From assembly GCA_003118195.1 (NCBI GenBank), contig BEXV01000439.1:176720-240719 (forward strand): a stretch of 64,000 nt of DNA. Reading direction: 5' to 3'. Of this stretch, positions 50,981 through 62,689 are shown in pieces; the stretch's first letter is position 1, and every line of letters starts with the position of its first letter. Source of the stretch: Hemicentrotus pulcherrimus (Eukaryota; Echinodermata; Echinoidea; Camarodonta; Strongylocentrotidae). The translations under genes and the position numbers were made by a program. The notes beneath the pieces were generated by a model that saw only the letters and a list, made by a program, of their open reading frames with translations, was not told where the DNA came from and ran no database searches.

Positions 50981-53900
50981 ACAAAATAAACTGATATATA
51001 ATTACATCTTATATAAAACTATATATGTTGCGGTGATGTAAAAGATAGATTTGCAAGATCTTTGTGGTTGCTGTCCATTGATTTCACACATTGGTCAACC
51101 TTACTTTTCAATTAAATAGGCAAGTAAGGATCATCTTATTGAATAGATAATCCGCTAGTAGAACTCTCGACAAATAAACTGCTTTAGGTGGGTTCAATGT
51201 ATATCTATTTCAGCTAGCACATGTAATCTGCAATTTCAGCACAACACAACGATTGTCAAAAACCATTTGGCTGCTCTATTGAAATTGTGCTTTTATTGAA
51301 ATTCTATATTTGGTTTGCCTGAATGTCTAGCATTTCTGCGATCATCGTTTATTTAAACGTCATAGCAGTTACCCTTATTTTCAACAATTTGTTCTTCAGT
51401 CTAGCTTACCGTATTTGTATTTTCTACATTTTATTCATAGAGAGTGAATTTCAAGTAAAATTTGTAGGGATTATACTTTATTTCTTAACAATCGATTGAT
51501 ATAATCATTTTCATCAATTGTAACGTGTAATCGCACACACTTATGATTGAAATCTATTCGTTTACCTGAACAGAGCTGACTGATATTAAAGTAAATCGTA
51601 TTAGTTATTTTACAATCGTTTGAAATGCCAAAATGGGACTGCGATCATGTGCAGTATACATGCATCACATTAAAACAGAAAAAAGGACTCGATGAACCAA
51701 CAACAAGGAAACATCGTTACAAGAAACATATTTCTTGAAAAGTATTTGTACTGTAATAATTTTGAGATTTTTATTTTGTTACTAATGATACCACATTGCT
51801 CTTTTTGTTTTTTTTGTACATGATATTCAATACGTTTTATAAAACTGATCGCACAAACAGACTAATGTTTTAAATTCTATTTCAGATAATTAATGCTCGT
51901 GGAGGAAAACAAATATTAACTGTGTGATTAATGTGATGTGCAGGGGTTCGAATATTCACAGGCTCCTATGTATCTCCTCCTCTCTCACTTTATCACGCAC
52001 CCACATACACACACGTACACACACACATATACACACACGCACACGCACACACACATGCAAATCACAACATAATCATATGTTGCCTATGATTGTCTTGTTT
52101 GTCATTACCTCGTTTATACGGTAATTCATACCCCGTCCATAGAGATTTGTCAATTACGCGTCACATCGACGTCCACATTTAGTTATATAATGATATGTAC
52201 GTATAAATTTACTTATCATACACTGTCATACATTTGTTTTAACCAAGTAAAGTGTTTCTTTTGAATGGATGTTTGGGAGAGTGAAGATCATTTTTATTAG
52301 TTTTCTATCGGCTTACACATCAACAAGCCTTTAATAAAAATGATACTCCAATCAATTGTCCATATTTAAAAAAAAATAAAAAAAATAACTGTATTACAAC
52401 GACGCATTCTATTTAATTTGAAAAGACGTTCACTCAAAATCATATCAAAGCCTAAGAGCAGAATTACATGGAGGACAATCATGATGAATAAGTATCCTAA
52501 AAAATAAATACAGTCTGACATTCATTCATTTCAACGAAAATATTACCATTATATAGGGGGGTTTTAATGATGCATACGATTACACTGTAAAACGAGCTGT
52601 CTGGAAGCAATGCAGAAAGGTTGATTATTGTGATGTGTGTATGGGTGTGGGTGTGTGTGAGTCTTCAGAAGTGGCATCACTGAAATCATTCTTTTAGAGA
52701 TGCAGGTCTTACCTATCCGTTTAAGGATTGTAAACCATTAGTACAACTCTTGAAGAGGGAAGAGGCAAAAGGCGTTTAGATCTGTCAAAGAGTTCAAAGA
52801 TGAAAAAGCATGATTTCAAATGTTTCGAGCAAAGTTTTGTTTCAATGGAACTTAGAAAAACAAACTTTTTTTAAACTTCGTGACAATGTTTAACAAAAAA
52901 GGGGTATGAGACCACATTTTTCGATTATTATGTATCCATTGAAATATTTAATTCAAACCACTCTCTTGAACTGTGACGACAAAATAGAATATATGTAGAA
53001 CATAACAGAAACTGTTTTTACATATATATAAGTTAGGCGTTTTTCACATACAAGCATCCGAATATAGTTGTGAGAAAAAACAAGATTGGATAAAATATAA
53101 ATAATAGAAAACATATATTTTCTCGTCTATTGTGCTACTAATCATTTCAAGTGCTTTTAAACGTTTATATATAACTGTGAACGCTTATAAATAAAACATG
53201 TTAATGTTATGTCTACGAGTTACAGTCAATGGGCATTATGAATATTGCATTTAAAGGTCACATACAAATATATCTTAATGCTTGATGGGTTTATGTATAT
53301 GAATAACGATGTCTGTTCATCTTATGCAAACACAATCATCAAACCTTGAACATGGTCAGAGTACGGCAACCTGTCCGCTTCATTTAACCGCAAAATACGG
53401 CAAAGCAACCAAGAAACGTGACTCACTTTAGGTCACCAATAGACCTCGTGAAATCTCAAATTAGATTAATCAAAACATAATAAAGCCTGTTCATAGCATC
53501 TAACCCCGAGACTCAGCCTGTTTTGTTACATGTTATCACGAATGTAGTCCTGTCAACATGTCCACTTTATCATACATAGTTTAGAGGCATCCGTAAATGT
53601 CTATTTGTAAAATAAGAGTATCAATGCATATTAAGTGATATCGGTAACATCGTTTTTGTCGTCATTAATGAGTGTTTTTATGTCAAGCTATTAGTTAAGA
53701 TTAATGTTTTATGTTGTGATATATATGAGTATTTTTGGCCCCTGTTTGAAAACCAATAGGGATAGTTGAGTTCTTTTTTCAGCCCGCAAATGCCTTCAAA
53801 GTGCATGGTTATTGCTCTTATTCTTATTTATGACACTATATGCCCTTTTAGGACCTAAAATTGCTTTGAAGGTAATTTTAGACCCCAAAATGTGTGAAAT

Positions 53901-55087
53901 CTAGCCAATACGATCATACCAACTCAGCTCCAATTTCAAAAATATAAGGTGACCGTTAATTAGTTAATCAATTAATATATAGTAACAATACACGGGCCAA
54001 CTGGTTATGCGTGTTATAACCAACACGAAGCCAACATCGGCGTTGGCCGCCTTTTGCTGAAATAAAACGTATAAGGCGCTATCCCGTTTTTTCAACGGCT
54101 GGTTCAAATTATGAAATATTTGTGGGGCACCACGAATATCAGAAATCTTTATATATATGGATATTTCAGCCGTCTCTGAACCAATTTTGATCAAACAAAA
54201 ATGATTTTGTCAATTTTAATTGTACGTTCTTTCAAATTTGACACTCAGTATTTCATTATCTCACCAACAAATTATTTTGTGTAGCGCCCTCAGCAACAAA
54301 ACTCATATATCCCTTTAAAGAAATTCAGAAATTCACCGTAGGTTATAATAGGGAATATGAATGTGATCTAGTTATGATTCGAAGAAAAAAATTGTTAAAA
54401 TGAAATGTAAAATAAGTACAACTTGTCTTGCCCCAACTAAGAGCGAGCTATGTATGATGATGGACTCGATAAAATACTGCAGGGAAACTGAACAAATTAT
54501 TTCTAGTGAGTGGCTCTTGATCCTGTTATGTTACCTATGGTAAGAGACATCTCCAAATCTTGTTATTGAAGAGTGCCAACTTGAATCCTATGAATGCTTC
54601 CTTTTTTACGGGAGTAAAAATGTCCAGGTTTTTCTCAAATTCGCTAGCATTCTACTTATCACCACAGCTTCGATGAACGCTAACCACTTTTTTAGATAGT
54701 TTAATTCTCCAAATGCGATTAAAAAAAAAATGATAAAGCTGTTTAAATGGGCATAACCAAGTTGTATTTTTCTCAATAGTCCCTTTCTCCATTTCGTTCT
54801 CGTTTGTTTTGCTATTGCATGTAGCAGGCTAATATTTAGTATTGAAATTGAATTCGAGACATGTTGCTGAACCATTTTTAATCATCATATCAGTAACATG
54901 ACCATCATGTAATAATGGCGCAGGGTTTTGGGGCGTTCGACGACGTAAACATTTACTGCTGCAGGCTCTTGAAATCCGTTCTTGTGGGAAACGGTTGAGA
55001 CAAGCAATAAAACTGTGCTTTACAGAGTTCATACTTCGAAAAATGCTTTATTTCGACCGAAAAAGACGATTTTGTGATTTTCTGCAG
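50981..55087. other. Non-coding region
   Basis: (CA)n at 52.0 kb, otherwise AT-rich. At 54830-55030 a GC-richer patch has an open minus frame (with CSSKCLRRRTPQNPAPLL) of unknown meaning beside the 55.1-kb candidate. Confidence 0.45.
51995..52056. repeat. (CA)n microsatellite
   Basis: ACAC repeats with ATAC and ACGC interruptions. Confidence 0.95.
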
Positions 55088-55308
55088 TTATCGGTAAAGG
55101 CGTCATGGTTTCATTCAGAGCGAAAGGCAAGTGTCCATTGTGTTCTAGAGTGTATGGGAGATCCTGGGGGAGCAGGTCTAAGGTAAACGCAATTACGAAA
55201 GAAAGCTACCGCATGGCAATACATGAAATGGAAATGGTTGCTAAGCACGTCATAAACTGTATTGAGGTGTGTTATAAGCATAGGAAGTACCTCTCTCACT
55301 CTATTTAA
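55088..55308 (+). CDS. Candidate terminal exon, Cys/His-containing small protein, gene unknown
   Basis: A frame running from an acceptor-like TTTTCTGCAG (ending 55087), through an ATG at 55105, to a TAA at about 55308. The peptide has a Cys-x2-Cys (KGKCPLCSRVYGRSW), a charged helix (ESYRMAIHEMEMVAKHV) and a distal Cys-x3-Cys-Tyr-Lys-His. This looks like a four-ligand zinc-binding fold, but I do not recognise the family. GC content and residue composition differ from the AT-rich flanks. It may begin at the ATG as a 67-residue protein, or be the last exon of a larger gene. Confidence 0.35.
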
Positions 55309-56164
55309 ATATATACATATATGAATATATATTTATAGAAATGTCACTCTCTTTTCCCCTTTCTCTCTTTCCATTGCTCTGAATTTACCTATTTTTTTTT
55401 TGTTACAACAAAAAAGGGCAGTGTCAAGATTGATATATTAAGTTGATATTATGTTAAAGGGTATTTCTCATTTTCTCTAGCTACCAGGCATTTCAACGCG
55501 TTTAACAAGTTAATTAAGTAGGTTGAAAAATCAAGAACAGGTCTGAAAGGAATCAATATGTTGTAAGGGGAGGAGTAAAGTTGTCTGACTATTTAAATGA
55601 TGTTAAAGAGGGGGACGAAAATAATGGGGTCCAATTTTAATCTCCTATTATGATATTCTTGAAAGTATCATGTTTGAAGTCAATTGGGCTATCCGGCTTT
55701 CTTGATATGTGCTGTTACCACAATTAAGTGACAAGCTCATTATTTAATTGACGTTAAGAATAAGAATAAGAAAAATTGTTTTATTATTTTTCATTTACAT
55801 AACAGAAATAAACGGATTCTTCTAAACCATAACAACGGACATACTTTGGAAACTTCAGAAACAAAGGGATAAACGCAAAACTCAAAACAAAAAACTTAAA
55901 CGAATTTTGTATTTTATAAGGAGGTTAACATTCTAGCTATTGTCATGAAAGGCAATCTAAAAATGAGCCTGATTAGATCGTTAACATAAAAAATGATGAT
56001 AATAATGATAATGATAATGTAGATGATGATGATAATGTTGATGATAATTTTACAAAAAAAATAAATAATATACCATACAAAAAAATAAAAAAATAGCAAT
56101 AATCATTGGGCGTGAGTGTATCTTTCATTGTCAGACGACATACTCGTCAAGAGTGTAAAACGGA

Positions 56165-56570
56165 ATTGTCTCTGGCTGCCTGGTACACGCACAAACTGAG
56201 TACCTGCCCCGGCACAACAAGGCAGCAGCCTATCTTCACTGGATAATCTGCCAGTATTACAAGATCATATCTTCTGGAAAATGGTATGAACACCAGCTTC
56301 CAACAGAAACTGACACTGACGAAGTCTCAATTCTCTGGGATATGCCAATCCATAATGACAGATAGTTAAAAGCCAACGAACCGGAAGTCGGTGCCAAGCA
56401 TAAGAAAAAAGAAAGACGCATCATCATTGATATGGCAGTGCCCTCAGAAAGCAGCACATCTGTAAAAGTCACAGAGAAGCTGACTTTCCCTAGCACAAAG
56501 ACCTTTAAATCGAAGTGAGCAGGATGTGTGGTATGAAGGCTGGAACAATTTCAGTGGTTGAAGGAGCTCT
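56165..56570 (+). mobile_element. Relic of a non-LTR retrotransposon C-terminus (restriction-like endonuclease type)
   Basis: The plus frame from 56201 reads YLPRHNKAAAYLHW, KWYEHQLPTET, VSILWDMPIHNDR, then a stop, then ANEPEV, IIIDMAVPSESSTS and KVTEKL. After a frameshift it continues RMCGMKAGTISVVEGAL. The RHN motif and the P(D/E)...D pair fit the zinc-knuckle and restriction-like endonuclease of R2/R4-group LINEs. The general motif order is recognised; the exact clade is inference. It is interrupted after VVEGAL by the (TAA)n tail of a SINE. Confidence 0.75.
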
Positions 56571-56931
56571 ATAATAATAATAATAATAATAATAATAGTT
56601 CGTTCTTTTATATCGCACTTCAAGACCGCAGGCTCTCTCAAAAGTGCTTTACAGATATATCATTACCCCGGTCGTCGGATTAAGGCTTACCCGAACACAA
56701 TGAATGCCATTCGCCACTCCCTGGGGAGCATTCTAGCCACACGTCATTTCTACTAACGCCACTTGCTCATCTTATTACATTAAAGTTCTGATCCTACCAG
56801 GTACCCATTTTACACAAGGGTGGAGAGTGGCAAATGAAGATCAATGTCCTGCCAAAGGACTAATTTAGTGCCGCGGCGGGACTTGAACCACGGACCTTGC
56901 GATTCACAGTCTGCTGACATAAATGATCTAG
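56571..56931 (-). mobile_element. tRNA-derived SINE, minus orientation, (TTA)n tail, inserted in LINE relic
   Basis: Read on the minus strand, the head carries a tRNA-like B box, GGTTCAAGTCC (complement of 56880-56892). The body includes CGGGGTAATGATATATCTGT and TGTAAAGCACTTTTGAGA, and the element ends with (TTA)n, seen as ATA/TAA repeats at 56571-56597. The A box is not clear. A plus-strand copy of the same body is at 50265-50385. The tail abuts the LINE relic exactly where its frame stops, indicating insertion. Confidence 0.8.
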
Positions 56932-59900
56932 TAGGGGGTTCTGGTGGGCTAGTGTAATCCTTAAGTACCCCATGGTGGTCCTTTTGCCCAAATTTGATGT
57001 GTGTATACCTGTAAACTAACTTGACATCACCTCTGTAAGTGCCTTTAGTCCATGGATTAGACCCGGCTCTATATTTGTAAAGAAGATATAGATCTCAGGA
57101 TGATAATGATTATAATAATAGTAATAATTAATATTACAATAATGATAATGGTAATAGTAATAATAACAATGATACCTCCCCCAATTTTTTTTATAATTAT
57201 TAGAGAGAGGATTTATTTCTTAAATAACCTTTATCCGTCTAGTATGACCGTTATTGCTCCCCCTCCGTGGTACTACTAGGGCCTCCCAGTGCCAAGAAGC
57301 GCTCTGAGCAAATTATAGTTATTCCGTTTGCTGTTTGGGAGTTACAAACGAAACAAGAAATGCTGAATTGAGGGAAATGAAATGATGTTGCCCACATCAT
57401 CACTTCAATTGAGATATTTTGCAGGCAGACTGCTGGCAGTCATTCGAGGCTGGTTCGCTCGTAGAAGCGGGTCAAAGAATGAAATGAGACGGTGATAAAT
57501 GAAGACCAGACTTCACAGAGAATGCGGAATGTTAACACGTGCCACGTCCATTACATCTACATGACTCGTTAATTTAGTGCACTGGAAAGGAGATAAAACA
57601 CGTGCTTTGAATACAGAAAACTCAAATTGCTTTCTTTCGTCGAGATAATTTCACGAGAAGAGAGGGGCGGCATATGATAGGACTTTCTAAGTTTGGTTTT
57701 GCCCGTATAAGGCTTTTCTATGTGCATCAAAATATGATTATGCTATTGTATATGTAGCCTATAGGGAAAGGATAGAGAAGCCAATGTGATAAATTGACCA
57801 CATAATGCATTCACTAATATTCTATTCATTCATCTCAAGGAGGGGGGGGGGGCACATTATTAAAGCACAAATTGGTCTTTAAACAGCAACGTATAATGCT
57901 TACGAATTACAGAAGGACATTTAAAACACCACGAAAGACAGAAAAAAGCATACATTGAAGAGCTTATACGTGATAATTCTTAGGTTGGTAATAAATTAAC
58001 TCATCAGTGCTGACACCGTTTAGCTTTCACTTTCACAACGTAATTTTCTTTACTTAATTTGGTCATAGATTTGGTTGGCTTGGTGCCTAACGTACATCCT
58101 TTCCAGGACCTATAGGCCTGACCTTCAAATATAACGATTTTTTAAATATCTCGTATTAATAGTAATTAATTAACTGTGTGTGTGTTTTTTGAATATATAA
58201 AGAGAGAAATCTAAATGAAACGAAGAGATGTTGATTAAACATACCTGTCTTACAGGCAGCCTATCACTGGCTGAACACAGTTCCATATCAATTCTCTTAT
58301 GATACAACCACCCGTGTCCTTAGCTTCGTCTTTCTAACAGCAAAGCTTTTTTACCGCTGAGTAATAGATATCGTAACGTATTAGTATAATAAATAATTTT
58401 CCATGTATACAAACCATTTACGACAGAGTAAAGCCAGGGGTGTATGAGAGGAAGAATTATAAACAAGTATCAAATTACTTTGCGTCTATTCCATTTGCAA
58501 CTGTTACTCATTTCTTCAATTAATGACATTCGTTTTCTTTCTTGTGTAACGTTTGTTTATTTCATCTTTTATTGTTGGTTTGAATTGATGACACTTCCAA
58601 TTTGTCTAATGGAAGAAGATGATTAGTTTGATCAATTCTATCCTATGAGACGTGTTTATCACCTACTATCTCATCAGAAATTTCAACAAGCACCGAAAGT
58701 CTGCATACAAGGGGAACGATGTATACACCAGACGCCACATAACCCACCTCTTCTCTGTATAGTCGTGTTTATATATGTACATGGATGGGTAAAGTTGGTT
58801 TGATTGATGATTTCTCAACTATTTCCGCAGCTAAAGCTTGCTTACAGTGTCCCACCTTTGTGCTAGAACATGTCACGGAATCAGCTAAAGTCACCATTCA
58901 CAAAGAGGATAGTACAGTATTTTAATTTCTTTCGAGCCACAGATAACACTTGTGAGTAGGCTGGATGTACGAAATGCCCGTTGCAGTGGGAGCCTTGAAA
59001 CCACATGAAAGGAGTCACGTTGGAAGAGTTTGCGTCGGAAATGAAAAGGAAATTGAGCGCAGGGTGGTCAAAAAGACAAATTTTAGAGAGTCCTAGCATA
59101 CATCATGAGTGTTAGATGACCAGAAATATCGTTGAATTGCAATTACAGCCTTAAAAATAGGAAAAATCCAAGAAGGTTCAAACAATTGGTTATTCGTCGT
59201 TTATGATTGCATGAATTTTCTTTTTCATTAGGTACCTCCCAATAGAGCATTTTTTACTCGAATTTTCCCTGAATATGTTGGTTTTGTGAGATTTTGACAA
59301 ACATGGGTAATACTTACTTTTAAAATACGTGCACTTTAAGTTCTAGACCATGCATTGTATAGCATAAAATTATACATTAACAAGCATTTTACCAGCATTT
59401 AATAGTGACTCACGACAAAGGATGTAGCACACTGCCATCATCTTAAAGCCCAAGTCCACTCCAAAAATAACTTACTTTCAATAGAAGCAGAAAAATGGCA
59501 ACTCATTCATGAGTCTGTGACGTATGCTCCTAATTATCCACTAATCATTTTCTTTATATTGATAATATAAATTTACTATTTTCACCCTAAGAATCTTATT
59601 TCTTCACATCAGCATCCAAGTTAGATATATCTTGTGTGTGGATGCACAAATAAAGAGTAAATTTTGTCCAGTTAAATCATGATTTTAAATGTGAATGATT
59701 TAAAATAAACAATTTATATGTGAAACAACCATTGTCCGATGGTGTTTACTCGGTTTGCATGTTTGTTTCTTCTAAGCGCTGAACAGAATGGGGATTTTAA
59801 TACAGGACCTGCTAGTTCGCTTTTATTTAATTATTTTACTAATTTTTAAATTTATTTTTCCTTTATTGCTTCATCAATTTTCAAACTGTTAACCCGTTTA

Positions 59901-61156
59901 ATCTATACTTTTTGCAGATGTATTCAAAAGTTGTTCGTTTTAGTTGTCCACGACTTGCACAATCTAATCTGTATTAATTTGTATGAAAAGGACCAATTAC
60001 AATGAAGGTGTGTGTCGCCTCTAACTTATGTTTTGTGAGATTTTGTGCATATTGATATAAATTCCTTGGTGATAATGACTGCTAAAGTAGAATGATTAAC
60101 AGTCTATGTATGTTGAAATATATAGAAATAGAAGAGAAAGACCTGTTCATCACACTCACAGTTACTAAATACAAGTAGTAACCATGGTTTCAACCTGTTT
60201 CAATAAGGGTCAAAGTGCGGAATTCTAGCGATATTTTCAGTAATTTGTTAATTTCAAAATCTATAATTTAGTATCGAGGACCTATGTATAGATAAGAATA
60301 AATAAATATATATAACATATATAAATTGGACTGAATGCAAATTGAACTGTGACAGCTATGTAAGAAACTGCTCGTTCATTGGTAAATTAACTTTGATAAA
60401 GTATAGCTATAGTTCGTGGGCTACGTGACATGAACGAATGACTTTTAACCCCTTTAGAAAAGAACATGTAAACCTACAGCTATGCGGTATGTTCTCCCCT
60501 TTCTAAAAACTATGGTCTTTTCTCCAACCTCTCATCCATCCCCCATTAGTATTCAGCTCACAGCACATCAAACTGCGCATACTCCCCAAGCAGTGCTAAT
60601 ACAGCGCCGGTTTGAGTCGTGGTTATTCAATACCTGTGTATTTTCATAGCAATGTCGCCGGATATAGAACTGATATTGGATCCAATTTGATGACAGATAG
60701 ATTTTCGTATCAATTTGTGTCATTTTATCTGTGTTAACAAATATGGTAACCGAGGAGGTCGCCATTTTAAATGTAAAAGGGGGCTAGTACGGGTTTGGAA
60801 TTGTTAAAAATATAAAACAGGAAGGGGGAGCAGCATAAAACTGTATAACTTCTTTTTTTCAAACAAGTGGATACGCCTGAGGCAATGTCATCCTTTAGGG
60901 ATATTTTTATATCATTTTGTTTCTTCAAAGTCAAATTGAAGAGAAAAAAAAACAGCATAGCCTCGAGCACAGAACACAACAGTTTAGATCGACAAATGAA
61001 TATTTAAAGGGCCACTCTAACCAAAACGGGCTAAAAAATGAAGAAGAAGAAGAAAAAAAAAGACATGTAGAATAATTTTTGACTGAAAAATCAGAGGCTG
61101 GAATGTTTATAAGAAGAGGTGTGTTCCTATGATGTTTTAAAAATGGTTTAGAGCTG
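56932..61156. other. Non-coding region
   Basis: ATA/AAT-rich stretch at about 57100-57200, a G-run at 57842-57852, and a sequence at 59449 starting TTAAAGCCCAAGTCCACTCC that resembles the end of a TTAA-type MITE but lacks a visible partner end. Confidence 0.45.
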
Positions 61157-61663
61157 CCCCGGTCCCCAACATAAACAAATCCTCCGGACGGCCATGCATT
61201 ATGGCTCAAGGCATGGGCACATTGGGTTTTTTATGTTTGGGACCGGGGTAAAACGCAATAAATCATTGAAAATTTAGTGCATTTTTCTGTTTTTTTATTT
61301 TATTTATGGAAACTGCCCCTACCCTAGCCCCCGCTGGATACAGTCATGGTTCAGTGACAAAGCAATGGCCTCGTAACGGTGAGGCCCCAGGATCAAAACC
61401 GTGTCGATGTGCTATATAAGTGCCCTTTTGTGGGGCATTAATACTCATTACTGTCATTTGTGACTTAAGGGCATAGGACCCCTAGTTGATACGCATTGTA
61501 GCATACACATGCTTTAGCAGTCATGCAAAACACACATTGTCAAATTATTATTCAATAAAATCTCAGAATGTATACTATTATCTAGATCTATTATTTTTAA
61601 AATAATTCCATGAATTGGGGTAAAACAAAAATATTCCACTTATATGAGCGACAGTGTAGAAGC
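61157..61663 (+). mobile_element. Composite dispersed repeat, copy 2
   Basis: Begins with inverted arms CCCCGGTCCCCAACATAAA (61157) and TTTATGTTTGGGACCGGGG (61230-61248) around an interior with GGCCATGCATTATGGC. It continues with the same body as copy 1, including the SINE A B-box remnant (GGATCAAAACCG) and ATCTAGATCTATTA. It lies about 300 bp upstream of the intact SINE A at 61967. Confidence 0.75.
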
Positions 61664-61966
61664 TGGGCTATATGAATGAAACTAGTACTATTGTTATTAT
61701 TTCTTCAACTAGCAATATCATACAATGTATATCACACGATGTAGGTCCGTATGAGGTTCAAAAATGGATTGGGATCTTTAGCTGTATCTCTGGTAGACGT
61801 CTCAAGAACTACACCTGCTAGGTTTCAAATTTAACAGGTATAAGGGAAGAGAAAAGTATACCTTGCCTAAAGACATTTTAGAGATTCGGTTTGATGAATA
61901 GGGCTATGGAAAGTATAAGCAACTATGGAGATACTTTCTACTGTAAAACACATTGAAAAAATTAGT

Positions 61967-62170
61967 CTTGATAGCTCGGTCGGTAGAGCAGTGGTCTCGA
62001 AATCCGGTGACCCGGGTTTGAAACCAAGGCGATGCGCTATTGCCCTTTGGTAAAGCATTAGTCCTCACTACCAGGTCCCTCGAAGAGGACCAAAAGCCTT
62101 TTGCCGTCTGGTTGCTTTCTTACAAGCATTTATGCTTTCTTAGCAGTGAGGTAAAATAACCTTCACATTG
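61967..62170 (+). mobile_element. tRNA-derived SINE, family A, best-preserved copy
   Basis: The head contains an RNA polymerase III A box (TAGCTCGGTCGGTAGAGC) and a B box (GGTTTGAAACC) at tRNA-like spacing. The body follows as GATGCGCTATTGCCCTTTGG, GCATTAGTCCTCACTACC and an end module TTCTTAGCAGTGAGGTAAAATAA. Degraded copies of the same body are in the composite repeats at 28.4 and 61.4 kb. It is a SINE head rather than a tRNA gene because the acceptor stem does not close. Confidence 0.8.
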
Positions 62171-62689
62171 ATCCTTAGTAAAAGTTACAAAGCATCTTAC
62201 AATGTAACCTGTCGATGTTTAGACATTCAGGCTGATGTGAGAAAAGTGACGGAGTTGGTATTACATCACTTAAAAATACCAAGGGCTAATGCTTCTTTTC
62301 AGATTTAACGAACGCGCGAATGAATTATGATTGCTGGTCTGTAACCATACTTTTGTACAAAAAGCGTCACATTAAACGAATGAAATCAAATATCCATTCT
62401 CAATGGTACAACAAATTTATATTTTACTTATTTCATAAGAAGAAACTTTGGCAGAATGTGATTGAACTGTAGTAACCTGCAACGTTTGAGACATATCCAG
62501 CCTTTAATTTTTTCTTGTTTTGTTTTTATCATGCATTATATTATTTAATTATTCATTGCTACTAGGTCGAGCATACTCGCACTGATTTGACAAGCTTTTT
62601 CCATTCAGTTCTATTCTCCATGATCTTTGGGAGCTCCTGTCTTGGTCATTAGTGTGTTTATAATCTAACATTTGTTGTTGATTTTATTT
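62171..62689. other. Spacer between SINE A and the LINE fragment
   Basis: AT-rich; no gene or further repeat recognised. Confidence 0.5.

Noticed and set aside
59449..59600. MITE starting TTAAAGCCCAAGTCCACTCC
   Set aside because: Looks like a TTAA-type terminus, but no matching inverted end was found nearby.
61967..62046. Possible functional tRNA gene
   Set aside because: A and B boxes are present, but the acceptor and T stems do not pair properly and the sequence continues into a SINE body with related copies.
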